Of a DNA stretch of 37,566 bases, positions 7,694-16,030 are shown one piece after another. Origin of the DNA: an uncultured Flavobacteriaceae bacterium (lineage in GTDB: Bacteria > Bacteroidota > Bacteroidia > Flavobacteriales > Flavobacteriaceae); the NCBI GenBank assembly GCA_913048115.1, contig CAJWVI010000019.1, positions 1 to 37,566 of the forward strand, given 5' to 3'. The notes below the pieces were generated by a model. It did no database searches. It was not told the origin of the DNA and saw only the letters and a program-made list of their open reading frames with translations. Made by a program: the position numbers and the translations under genes. Every line of letters begins with the position of its first letter. Position 1 is the first letter of the stretch.

Positions 7694-9451
7694 ATGAAAG
7701 AACTTCAGTACCTTAATAAATATTTATACAAATACAGAGGCAGACTACTAGTGGGTCTTATTATTACTATTATTGGGGCTGTTTTCAAATTAGTAGTTCC
7801 TATGAAAGTAGGAGACTCTATAAGCATTGTAGAACAAAAAATAAATGGTAAAATTACAGATATTTCTCAAGTAGAAAGTCAATTACTCACCAATATACTT
7901 TTGCTTTTAGGGGCAACACTTCTGGCAGCAATTTTTACATTTGTAATGCGGCAAACCATTATTGTAGTGTCCAGAAAAGTAGAGTTTGATTTAAAAAATG
8001 AAGTCTACCAGCATTACCAAAAACTATCTTTGGGTTTTTACAAGCAAAATAGAACGGGTGATTTAATGAACCGAATTAGTGAAGACGTTGGAAAAGTACG
8101 CATGTACATTGGTCCAGCTATCATGTATAGCACCACAACCATTACATTGTTTGTTGTTGTGATTAGCTATATGTTTTATTCAGACCCAGAGCTAACACTA
8201 TATGCTATTGCTCCGCTTCCAATTCTGTCTATTATGATTTATAGACTAAGTATAGCCATCCACAAACGCTCTACGGTGGTCCAGCAATACCTGTCAAAAC
8301 TTACCACATTTACACAAGAAAGCTTCAGTGGTATTAGCGTAATTAAGGCCTACGGTATTGAACCAAGAATTACGCAAGAATTTGTAACACTTTCTCAGGC
8401 AAGTAAAGACAAAAATATAGATCTCACGAAAGTCCAAGCGTTATTCTTTCCATTAATGATGCTTCTAATAGGTGCTAGTAACATTCTTGTTATATACATA
8501 GGAGGTACAAAATTTATTAATGGAGAAATTCAAGATTTTGGAACAATCGTATCTTTTTTAATTTATGTCAACATGCTTACCTGGCCAGTTGCAATTGTAG
8601 GATGGGTGACCTCTATGATACAACAAGCTGCAGCTTCTCAAAAACGCATTAATGAGTTTTTAAAAACAGAGCCCGCTATTATTAATACATCAAAAACAGA
8701 AACACTAATAAAAGGAAGTATTAGATTTAAAAATGCAAGTTTCACCTATGATGATACAAACATTGAAGCTTTAAAGAATATTTCATTCAACGTTGAGCCA
8801 GGAGAAACGCTTGCTATTTTAGGAAACACAGGATCTGGAAAATCTACTATCTTAGAACTTATTGGGCGATTGTATGACACTAAGGACGGTACACTTTTGA
8901 TAGACAACACCCCAATCAAAGAGCTTCACTTGCAAAGCTTACGAAACAGCATTGGCTTTGTGCCTCAAGATGCGTTTCTATTTAGCGAGACCATTAAAGA
9001 GAATATCGCCTTTGGTAAAGAAGACGCAACAGACAAAGAAGTCTGTGATGCTGCAAAATTAGCCGCTGTGCACAAAAACATAATTGGGTTTACCAAAGGC
9101 TACGAAACAGTTTTAGGAGAACGAGGTATTACCTTAAGTGGTGGTCAAAAGCAACGTGTTTCTATTGCGCGGGCACTCATAAAAGATCCTGCTATTTTAT
9201 TGTTTGACGATTGCCTATCTGCAGTAGACACAGAAACAGAAGAAGAAATTCTTAGCAATCTAAATCGTATTTCTAAAAACAAAACCACAATTATTGTAAG
9301 CCACAGGGTTTCTTCTGCTAAAAATGCAGATAAAATTATAGTCTTAGAGGATGGTGAGATTATTCAACAAGGCTCTCATACTGAATTAGTAAACACACAA
9401 GGGTACTACAAAGAACTCTACTTAAAACAGCGTACTGAAAAAGAAATCTAA
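7694..9451 (+). CDS. ABC exporter, fused membrane and ATPase domains (MdlA/MsbA type)
   Basis: Half-transporter of 585 residues: an N-terminal six-helix exporter domain (residues 1 to about 310) and a C-terminal ATPase with Walker A GNTGSGKST (377-385), signature LSGGQKQR, Walker B with D505, and the H-loop IIVSHR. The residue after the Walker B Asp is D506 (LLFDDCLSAVD), where the catalytic Glu is expected; E. coli MdlA has the same DD pattern, as do degenerate sites of heterodimeric exporters. No partner half is adjacent, so it acts as a homodimer or with a partner elsewhere. The substrate is unknown. I start at the ATG at 7694; a TTG at 7685 is possible but less likely. Confidence 0.88.
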   Translation: MKELQYLNKYLYKYRGRLLVGLIITIIGAVFKLVVPMKVGDSISIVEQKINGKITDISQVESQLLTNILLLLGATLLAAIFTFVMRQTIIVVSRKVEFDLKNEVYQHYQKLSLGFYKQNRTGDLMNRISEDVGKVRMYIGPAIMYSTTTITLFVVVISYMFYSDPELTLYAIAPLPILSIMIYRLSIAIHKRSTVVQQYLSKLTTFTQESFSGISVIKAYGIEPRITQEFVTLSQASKDKNIDLTKVQALFFPLMMLLIGASNILVIYIGGTKFINGEIQDFGTIVSFLIYVNMLTWPVAIVGWVTSMIQQAAASQKRINEFLKTEPAIINTSKTETLIKGSIRFKNASFTYDDTNIEALKNISFNVEPGETLAILGNTGSGKSTILELIGRLYDTKDGTLLIDNTPIKELHLQSLRNSIGFVPQDAFLFSETIKENIAFGKEDATDKEVCDAAKLAAVHKNIIGFTKGYETVLGERGITLSGGQKQRVSIARALIKDPAILLFDDCLSAVDTETEEEILSNLNRISKNKTTIIVSHRVSSAKNADKIIVLEDGEIIQQGSHTELVNTQGYYKELYLKQRTEKEI

Positions 9452-9521
9452 ATTATAGTTGCGATTTTTATTTTTTTTTATGATTTTTGATTTTAAATAA
9501 ACATTAGAAATTTTTACAATT

Positions 9522-9920
9522 ATGGGCGAGCGATACTCGATGGAGCAAGAAGAAATATTTAGTAAAGTAATGCGTGCTGGTAGACGCACTTATTTTTTTG
9601 ACGTAAGAGCTACAAAAGCGGGTGATTATTATTTAACCGTTACGGAGAGTAAAAAATTTACCAATGATGATGGCTCTTTTCACTACAAGAAACACAAAAT
9701 ATACTTATACAAAGAAGACTTTCAAGAGTTTAAAGGCAATCTCGAGCAGATGATTAACTATGTCGTCAAAGAAAAAGGAGAAGAAGTAATAAGTGAACGC
9801 CATCGAAGTGATTATACAAAAGACGAGTTGAAAACAGAGCAGACGCCAATACAGACTGATGATTCTGAGGAGCAACCAGCCAAAACCAATTTTACTGATA
9901 TTGATTTTGACGATATTTAA
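9522..9920 (+). CDS. DUF3276 / PUR-domain nucleic-acid-binding protein
   Basis: A 132-residue cytosolic protein. The core at about residues 8-85 (EEIFSKVMRAGRRTYFFDVR, then DYYLTVTESKK, KIYLYKEDFQEF) is the bacterial PUR-alpha-like domain (DUF3276), a compact fold binding single-stranded DNA or RNA. The tail from about residue 90 is acidic and low-complexity, ending FTDIDFDDI. It is highly conserved in Bacteroidota; its cellular role there is not established to my knowledge. It stands alone after the ABC exporter (70-base gap) and is followed by a strong terminator. A second in-frame ATG at 9540 is possible, but homologues I recall also carry the charged residues before EEIFSK. Confidence 0.87.
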   Translation: MGERYSMEQEEIFSKVMRAGRRTYFFDVRATKAGDYYLTVTESKKFTNDDGSFHYKKHKIYLYKEDFQEFKGNLEQMINYVVKEKGEEVISERHRSDYTKDELKTEQTPIQTDDSEEQPAKTNFTDIDFDDI

Positions 9921-9938
9921 AAACTAACATTATTACAC

Positions 9939-9972
9939 AAAACCGACTTAAGATATCAAGTCGGTTTTTTTT
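9939..9972 (+). terminator. Rho-independent terminator after the PUR-domain gene
   Basis: Perfect 11-bp stem AAAACCGACTT (9939-9949) with AAGTCGGTTTT (9958-9968), an eight-base loop, and a continuous T run from 9965. It lies 18 bases after the stop codon. Confidence 0.9.
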
Positions 9973-10010
9973 ATACCAAAAAATCATACGGCTACATGTT
10001 ATCGATTTTG

Positions 10011-10018
10011 TATTTTTA
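10011..10018 (+). promoter_or_regulatory. Candidate -7 box of the M14 peptidase gene
   Basis: TATTTTTA followed by C, in the same TTTTG-TATTTTTAC context as the box at 26436. It implies a leader of about 20 bases. No -33 TTG was found. Confidence 0.42.
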
Positions 10019-10042
10019 CTTGTAAATGAATTAAAAAAAACA

Positions 10043-12568
10043 ATGAAAAACGTTAGGATAATAATCGCACTAATTTTAATGGGGTGCTTTAATAGTATAG
10101 CACAAGACTACCAAGTAGATCTTGATTATTACCTCCCAAGCAACGTATCATACAACCCAGAGATCCCCACCCCAAAGAGTGTAATAAGACATGAGGTTGG
10201 AGATTGGCATATCACCCACGACAAGCTAGTACAATATATGCATGCCCTGGCTAATGCCAGCGACAGGATTACAATAGAAGATAGAGGTGCTACTTTTGAA
10301 GGACGCCCGCTCTTGTTACTTACCATTACTTCTCCAGCCAACCACAGCAATATAGAAACCATTAGACAAGAGCACCTAGCCATAACTCAAAGAAACACAG
10401 AGACCACAAATGTAAGCGATATGCCCATTGTAGTGCAGCAAGGCTTCTCTATTCATGGTAATGAGCCTAGTGGCTCTAATGCAGCTTTGGTAGTAGCCTA
10501 TTACCTAGCAGCGGCTGAAGGACCAAGCATAGAAAATTTATTAAACAATGTAGTTATTTTATTTGATCCATCTTATAATCCAGATGGGCTGCAACGATTT
10601 GCATATTGGGTTAATACCAACAAAAGTAAAAACATCAACCCAGACCCTAATGACAGAGAATATGATGAAGTTTGGCCTGGTGGACGCACCAACCATTATT
10701 GGTTTGACATGAATCGTGACTGGCTTCCAGTTCAACTACCAGAGAGCAGAGCGCGCATAGCAACATTTCATAAATGGATGCCTAACATCTTAACAGACCA
10801 CCACGAGATGGGAACCAATTCTAGCTTTTTCTTCCAGCCAGGTATCCCTTCAAGAACACACCCACTAACACCGCAAAAAAACCAAGATTTAACTGGAGAA
10901 ATTGGCACATATCACGCTAAGGCTTTTGATAAAATTGGTAGTTTCTACTATAGTAAAGAAAGTTTTGACGACTTCTATTATGGTAAAGGATCTACATTTC
11001 CAGATATTAATGGAAGTATTGGAATCTTGTTTGAACAAGCTTCCTCTAGAGGGCATGGGCAAGAAAGTGTAAACGGTATTTTAACCTTTCCATTCACAAT
11101 TCGCAATCAATTCACTGCAGCGTTATCAACCCTTGAAGCAGCGGTAAATATGCGCACAAAAATAGTGCAGTACCAACAAGAATTTTACAAAGATGCGTTT
11201 AAAGAAGCTTCAAAAGCAGGTGCAATTGTCTTTGGAGACGAAAAAGACCCCTCTAAAGCATATCATCTAGCCGAAATATTACAACGTCACCACATTGAAT
11301 TTCATGAAATAGCCAGCGACTTTACATTAAATGGTAAACACTACACCAAAGGAAGTAGTTATATCATTCCAAAAAACCAAAGACAGCACAGGCTAATTAA
11401 TGCCATGTTTGAAAAGCGCACCAAGTTTAAAGATAGTTTGTTTTATGACGTAAGTGCCTGGACATTGCCTTTAGCTTTTAATCTAGATTATGATGAAAAA
11501 GTGGCTATAAATAAAACTGGGTCAAAAATTACTGCATTAACAAAACCTGCAGCTAAGCCTCCAGGTTATTCAGAGTATGCCTATGTGATGCAGTGGCACG
11601 ATTATTATACGCCCAAAGCTCTCAATATGTTACTAAAAAAGGGAATAAGAGCCAAGGTAGGCATGAAACCTTTTAGTAACGCAAACAAACAATACGATTA
11701 CGGCACTATATTAATTCCTGTTCAAAATCAAGAACTCTCATCGGCTAACATTTCTGAAGCTGTTCAAGAAATAACCCAAGAAACAGGCCTGCAAATAGAC
11801 GCACTACTATCTGGACAAACTAATGGCATTAACCTGGGTAGCAATCAATTTAGAGCCATACAGCTTCCAAAAGTAGCACTATTGGTAGGAGATGGAATCA
11901 ACTCATATGATGCAGGAGAAATATGGCATTTGTTTGACCAACGTTATGATATGCATATCACAAAACTAGACACAAAAAACCTTAGAAGAGCAGACATTAG
12001 TAAGTATACAGATATCATAATGCCAGCTACAAGAGGCACTGCTTTAGACAAACAAGCTGCTAAAAAATTAAAAACATGGGTTCAAAACGGCGGGACACTT
12101 ATTGGGTATAAAAGTGCTGGTAAATGGTTAGACAAAAATGAGTTTATAAAAATAAACTTCAAAACTAAAAAGGACACAGCAAACAATATAAGTTTTGAAC
12201 AGCGCTTAGATTACAGAGGCGCACAAGGTATTGGAGGTGCTATTTTTGAAACAAAACTAGACCGCTCCCACCCTATTGCTTTTGGATATAAAAATGACAA
12301 ACTACCAATGTTTAGAAATACTACTATCTTTATCCAAGAAGATAAAGACAGTTACAACAACCCTATAAAATACACCGCAAACCCATTACTAAGTGGTTAT
12401 ATTTCTAATCCTAACCTAGACTTGCTAAAAAGCACGGTACCCTTTAAAAAAGGAAATCTAGGGCGTGGAAATGTTATTTACTTTACAGATAATACTAATT
12501 TTAGAGCCTTTTGGTATGGTACCAATAAGTTATTGATGAATTCCATATTTTTTGGAGATGAGATGTAG
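10043..12568 (+). CDS. Secreted M14-family zinc carboxypeptidase with C-terminal amidotransferase-like domain
   Basis: An 841-residue exported protein (signal peptide about 1-21, cleavage near SIAQ). The M14 domain fills the N-terminal half: zinc ligands H138 and E141 in SIHGNEPSG, a downstream His in TDHHEMGT (H253/H254), and a candidate catalytic glutamate E331 in GILFEQASSRGHG. M14 enzymes release C-terminal residues from peptides. From about residue 610 a class I glutamine-amidotransferase-like Rossmann region follows (VALLVGDG, TDIIMPATRG, WVQNGGTLIGYKSAG) without an obvious Cys nucleophile, probably non-catalytic. There is no T9SS tail. It likely acts in the periplasm or outside the cell in peptide scavenging. 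The combination is common in Bacteroidota. Confidence 0.87.
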   Translation: MKNVRIIIALILMGCFNSIAQDYQVDLDYYLPSNVSYNPEIPTPKSVIRHEVGDWHITHDKLVQYMHALANASDRITIEDRGATFEGRPLLLLTITSPANHSNIETIRQEHLAITQRNTETTNVSDMPIVVQQGFSIHGNEPSGSNAALVVAYYLAAAEGPSIENLLNNVVILFDPSYNPDGLQRFAYWVNTNKSKNINPDPNDREYDEVWPGGRTNHYWFDMNRDWLPVQLPESRARIATFHKWMPNILTDHHEMGTNSSFFFQPGIPSRTHPLTPQKNQDLTGEIGTYHAKAFDKIGSFYYSKESFDDFYYGKGSTFPDINGSIGILFEQASSRGHGQESVNGILTFPFTIRNQFTAALSTLEAAVNMRTKIVQYQQEFYKDAFKEASKAGAIVFGDEKDPSKAYHLAEILQRHHIEFHEIASDFTLNGKHYTKGSSYIIPKNQRQHRLINAMFEKRTKFKDSLFYDVSAWTLPLAFNLDYDEKVAINKTGSKITALTKPAAKPPGYSEYAYVMQWHDYYTPKALNMLLKKGIRAKVGMKPFSNANKQYDYGTILIPVQNQELSSANISEAVQEITQETGLQIDALLSGQTNGINLGSNQFRAIQLPKVALLVGDGINSYDAGEIWHLFDQRYDMHITKLDTKNLRRADISKYTDIIMPATRGTALDKQAAKKLKTWVQNGGTLIGYKSAGKWLDKNEFIKINFKTKKDTANNISFEQRLDYRGAQGIGGAIFETKLDRSHPIAFGYKNDKLPMFRNTTIFIQEDKDSYNNPIKYTANPLLSGYISNPNLDLLKSTVPFKKGNLGRGNVIYFTDNTNFRAFWYGTNKLLMNSIFFGDEM

Positions 12569-12647
12569 AATTTAGACAGTAGCTCTAAAAAGTCAGGATA
12601 CTTTGCTTGCAGTTTTTAAGAAGGAATTATTGTATTTAAAATAATTT

Positions 12648-14030
12648 ATGAAATCATATTACATTCTTTTTATTGGTATTCTTTTTAACGTAAATGTTAG
12701 CGCTCAATTTGGCCCACAACAAGTTATAGCAAACAACGCTAGTGGCTATCCCTATATCGTTGCTGCTGACATCGATAATGATAACGATATGGACATTCTT
12801 TTAGCTGGGCAATTTGACATTGCATGGTTTGAAAACACGAATGGTCTGGGAGCTTATGGTGCTAAACAAATTATTTCAGAAACAGTTTGGGAATTTGCAA
12901 ATAGAGTAGCTGTAGCTGATCTTGATGGGGATGGAGATTTAGATGTATTATCCAGTTTTGACGGAGAAATGAATGGAATTAGCAAAGTAGTTTGGAATGA
13001 AAACCTTGATGGAGCAGGAGGTTTTGGCCCTCAAATAAATATTGCTGTTAATGTAATTTCAGTATTTACTGTTCTCGGAGTTGATATTGATAATGATTCT
13101 GATATGGATGTTCTTAAAATTGAACGAAATCTTGGTAAAATTTCATGGCATGAAAATCTAGATGGATTAGGAAATTTTGGCCCCTCAACAACAATTTCAA
13201 CAGCGCTAGATTGGCCAATAAACGGAATTGTAGCAGATATTGATAATGATGGGGATTCTGATATTGTTTCCCATTCCTATGATGGAGATAAAATTGTATG
13301 GTTGGAAAACTATGGTAATCAAGGATCATTTAGCAGTGTAAAAACTATTTCCTATGATGTGGATAGACCAATTGCCGTTTACAGCGCTGATATTGACTCA
13401 GATGGAGATTTAGATGTGATTTCAACCTCATTATCAGATAATAAAATAGCTTGGTATGAAAACACTAATGGACAAGGCTCCTTTGGACCACAAATATTAA
13501 TATCTACAGAAATTATATACCCAAGAAATCTCTTTGTACAAGACTTGGATAACGATGGAGATCAAGATATTTTATCTTCTAGCAGAAATGGTAGTTATTC
13601 TTCAATTGTTTGGTTTGAAAATCTAGATGGAACTGGCAACTTTTCATCACCCATTTTAATCTCTGATGAAATAGACTTTGCGACCACTATAATCGCAACA
13701 GATATAGATCAAGATCAAGATTTTGATGTTTTATCGGCTTCACAATTTGATCAAAAGATTGCATGGTATAAAAACCTCAGTCCCCTAAGTACTCCTGATT
13801 TTAAGAACTCATATAGTAGTATGTACCCAAATCCTGTTAAAAACATACTACACATTAAATCTATTGAAGAAATCCAATCTTTCAAGGTATTTAATCAAAC
13901 TGGACAATTAGTACTCTCAATGCTCCATGAGACAGAAATAAACACTGAAAATTTTCAAAGCGGCTTGTATTTAATACAGGTATTATTTCAAGATGGAAAG
14001 TATGAATCTCATAAGATTATAAAGGAATAA
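12648..14030 (+). CDS. FG-GAP/VCBS-repeat protein with T9SS type A sorting domain
   Basis: A 460-residue secreted protein. The signal peptide (1-20, ending VSAQ) is followed by seven tandem units of about 50 residues from about residue 38 to 375. Each carries an acidic calcium-binding-like loop (ADIDNDGDSD type), then an aromatic segment such as KIAWYEN and G-x-G-x-F. Seven units suggest a closed seven-bladed beta-propeller; this is inference. The C-terminus from about residue 390 (MYPNPVKNILHI, FNQTGQLV, SGLYLIQV, ending KIIKE) is a type IX secretion sorting domain, so the protein is exported across the outer membrane and released or anchored at the surface. The binding partner is unknown, and adhesion or glycan binding are only possibilities. 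Confidence 0.87.
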   Translation: MKSYYILFIGILFNVNVSAQFGPQQVIANNASGYPYIVAADIDNDNDMDILLAGQFDIAWFENTNGLGAYGAKQIISETVWEFANRVAVADLDGDGDLDVLSSFDGEMNGISKVVWNENLDGAGGFGPQINIAVNVISVFTVLGVDIDNDSDMDVLKIERNLGKISWHENLDGLGNFGPSTTISTALDWPINGIVADIDNDGDSDIVSHSYDGDKIVWLENYGNQGSFSSVKTISYDVDRPIAVYSADIDSDGDLDVISTSLSDNKIAWYENTNGQGSFGPQILISTEIIYPRNLFVQDLDNDGDQDILSSSRNGSYSSIVWFENLDGTGNFSSPILISDEIDFATTIIATDIDQDQDFDVLSASQFDQKIAWYKNLSPLSTPDFKNSYSSMYPNPVKNILHIKSIEEIQSFKVFNQTGQLVLSMLHETEINTENFQSGLYLIQVLFQDGKYESHKIIKE

Positions 14031-14138
14031 CGATACATTGCAACACACTAAATTCTATGTTGTTCAAGGTTCCCAGAAATTTATAATACATAAAATCTGA
14101 AAATTCAACAAAACATCCAATTTAATAAAGTTTACCTA

Positions 14139-14158
14139 CTTTAGCGAGCGCGTTAAAG
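14139..14158. promoter_or_regulatory. Interrupted 20-base palindrome, possible operator
   Basis: CTTTAGCG and CGTTAAAG flank a four-base centre (AGCG); the arms pair at every position apart from one G-T. It is GC-rich for this genome and lies about 40 bases upstream of the symporter -7 box. The size suits a dimeric regulator site, but no regulator is adjacent. Confidence 0.3.
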
Positions 14159-14196
14159 AACCCAATGCGACATGCAGCGTATCGATAGTAAAAAAC

Positions 14197-14204
14197 TATC
14201 TTTA
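14197..14204 (+). promoter_or_regulatory. Candidate -7 box of the sodium symporter gene
   Basis: TATCTTTA with an implied leader of about 20 bases. Its first four bases overlap the right arm of a small inverted repeat, GATAGT (14184-14189) and ACTATC (14195-14200), which could mask the box. No -33 TTG seen. Confidence 0.4.
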
Positions 14205-14227
14205 TATACGAACCAATACAAAAATCA

Positions 14228-15715
14228 ATGATCACAAAATTTATCGTCTTAGGCATTTATGTAGCTATTCTATTTTTAATAGGGATACTTGCCTCTCGGA
14301 GAGTGAAAAGTATGAGTGATTATTATTTGGGAGGAAAAAACATGGGCTTTTGGGCTGTGGCTTTTTCTGCCAGAGCGACTGGAGAATCTGGATGGCTTTT
14401 AATAGGGCTTACAGGAATGGGTGCCATAGCTGGATACTCTGGATACTGGGTTGTAGCTGGTGAACTCCTTGGAGTCTTTATTTCTTGGCAATTCATGGCC
14501 AAAAAGTTTAAGAGAAGGTCAGACCAATACAAAGCCATCACCATACCAGACTACCTACAGAGTCATTTTAAATCTTCCACAAACACCCTTAGGATTATTT
14601 CAGCCTCAGTGTTGGTTGTATTTGTTGTAATCTATGTGGCCTCTCAGATGGACGTAACAGGGATTGCCTTTGAGTCTATGTTAGGCATTGATTATCGCGT
14701 TGGAGTTCTGGTTGGTTTTAGTATTGTTTTGGTTTATATTTTTATTGGAGGATTTGTAGCCGCCGTTTGGTCAGACATGTTTCAAGGTGTTTTAATGTTC
14801 ATTGGACTGGTGCTGCTTCCAATTGTAGTTTGGTTCTCTATGGATCAAGGTGCTGGAATTACAGAAGGACTTAATGCCATTGACCCAACATTAACACAAC
14901 TCATGGGCCGAAGCGATGATGGATGGATGAACTTATTTACTATTTTAGGATTCTCCATGATTGGTTTGGGCTTCTTAGGATCACCACAGGTCTATGTTCG
15001 TTTTATGTCAATTAAAAGCGAACATGAAATTGATAAAGGTAAGTGGGTTGCACTACTTTTTACACTACTCACAGACGCCGCCGCGGTAACCATTGGTATT
15101 CTTGCTAGAATCTACTTTACAAGCGAAGGGCAAGATCCAGAAGCAGTATTAGGTACTGGTGGAGAAGATGTATTGAGCATGATCACCAATGAGTTCTTAC
15201 CAACAATATTAGTAGCTATCTTTATTGCTATTGTACTTTCGGCAATTATGTCAACCATAGATTCATTGCTTATTTTGGCCTCAAGCGCTATCACACGTGA
15301 TTTCTACCAGAAAATTTTTAGACCAGACTTAAAAGATGAGGATTTAACAACGTTTTCTAGATTAGTAACCATAGCAATGGCACTAGTAGCTCTTGGAATT
15401 GCAGTTTTATTATATTACCTATATCCCGATAGACAAATTTTTTGGATTATGATTTTTGGATGGTCTGGAATAGCTGCGACATTCTGCCCTGTAATTATTC
15501 TATCATTATTCTGGAAAGGCTATTCTGAAAAAGGAGCAATTGCCTCTATGATTACTGGCTTTGCCTCTGTTATTTTATTCAAATTTGTGGTTTCTGAAAT
15601 GGAAGGCATAGGCCCTTACTTTGTAGAATTAGACGTGCTTGCGCCTTCATTTCTATTAGCAATGATTGTTGGGTATGTATTTTCAAAAATATTTCCGCCA
15701 AAATTAATTGAATAA
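14228..15715 (+). CDS. Sodium:solute symporter (SSS family, PutP-like)
   Basis: Inner-membrane transporter of 495 residues with about 13 hydrophobic segments. The N-terminus has SMSDYYLGGKNMGFW and SARATGESGWLLIGLTG, the SSS segment that binds sodium and substrate; ADMF-like WSDMFQG and the ILSAIMSTIDSLLILASSAITRDFY helix are also typical, the latter holding the conserved Ser/Thr of the sodium site. The closest named family is the proline symporter PutP, so proline or a similar compact solute is plausible, but the substrate is not proven. It is monocistronic, with a 197-base upstream region holding candidate regulatory elements and a terminator just after the stop. Confidence 0.87.
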   Translation: MITKFIVLGIYVAILFLIGILASRRVKSMSDYYLGGKNMGFWAVAFSARATGESGWLLIGLTGMGAIAGYSGYWVVAGELLGVFISWQFMAKKFKRRSDQYKAITIPDYLQSHFKSSTNTLRIISASVLVVFVVIYVASQMDVTGIAFESMLGIDYRVGVLVGFSIVLVYIFIGGFVAAVWSDMFQGVLMFIGLVLLPIVVWFSMDQGAGITEGLNAIDPTLTQLMGRSDDGWMNLFTILGFSMIGLGFLGSPQVYVRFMSIKSEHEIDKGKWVALLFTLLTDAAAVTIGILARIYFTSEGQDPEAVLGTGGEDVLSMITNEFLPTILVAIFIAIVLSAIMSTIDSLLILASSAITRDFYQKIFRPDLKDEDLTTFSRLVTIAMALVALGIAVLLYYLYPDRQIFWIMIFGWSGIAATFCPVIILSLFWKGYSEKGAIASMITGFASVILFKFVVSEMEGIGPYFVELDVLAPSFLLAMIVGYVFSKIFPPKLIE

Positions 15716-15732
15716 GAAAATGTTATAAACGT

Positions 15733-15766
15733 AAAAAGAGCCTTCATATTCATGAAGACTCTTTTT
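15733..15766. terminator. Bidirectional terminator between the symporter and tRNA-His
   Basis: Inverted repeat with left arm AAAAAGAG-C-CTTCAT (15733-15747) and right arm ATGAAG-A-CTCTTTTT (15752-15766): one mismatch, four-base loop, five-base T run on either strand. Well placed for the symporter (+) and the tRNA (-). Confidence 0.8.
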
Positions 15767-15767
15767 G

Positions 15768-15842
15768 GGTGGAAGACCGGGTTCGAACCGGCGACCTCTG
15801 GTACCACAAACCAGCGCTCTAACCAACTGAGCTACAACCACC
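15768..15842 (-). tRNA. tRNA-His (anticodon GTG)
   Basis: Read on the minus strand, all arms are present: D stem GCTC/GAGC, anticodon stem CTGGT/ACCAG with loop TTGTGGT (anticodon GTG, histidine), and T arm GCCGG-TTCGAAC-CCGGT. The extra G at -1, the identity mark of tRNA-His, is encoded at 15842 and faces discriminator C73 (15768). CCA is not encoded. The acceptor stem is odd: GTGGTTG on the 5' side faces CTTCCAC on the 3' side, leaving U5-U68 and U6-U67 as adjacent mismatches while the other pairs are Watson-Crick. Confidence 0.95.
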
Positions 15843-15903
15843 ATGTAGCGCTCTTTCTCAAGAGTTAGCAAAATCACTAAAGCATTAGATACTTTAGCGG
15901 GTG

Positions 15904-15934
15904 CAAAGATAGAATATTTGATTTCTACACGCAA
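15904..15934 (-). promoter_or_regulatory. Promoter of tRNA-His
   Basis: Minus strand: TTG (15932-15934), a 20-base spacer, then TATCTTTG followed by CA (15904-15911), a full match to the Bacteroidota -33/-7 consensus. The implied 5' leader of nearly 60 bases contains a CTAAAG/CTTTAG inverted repeat (15877-15897). Confidence 0.68.
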
Positions 15935-16030
15935 TTAAAAAATTGAAAAATTAGCCCTTTTTATTTAGTAAACTAGCACTCAACAAGAAAGACAGTCTTT
16001 ATTGATCATCCCGGTGTACAAAAATACATT

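Noticed and set aside
15704-15934. 76-codon frame on - overlapping tRNA-His
   Set aside because: It runs through the tRNA, its terminator and its promoter; coding function is not credible.
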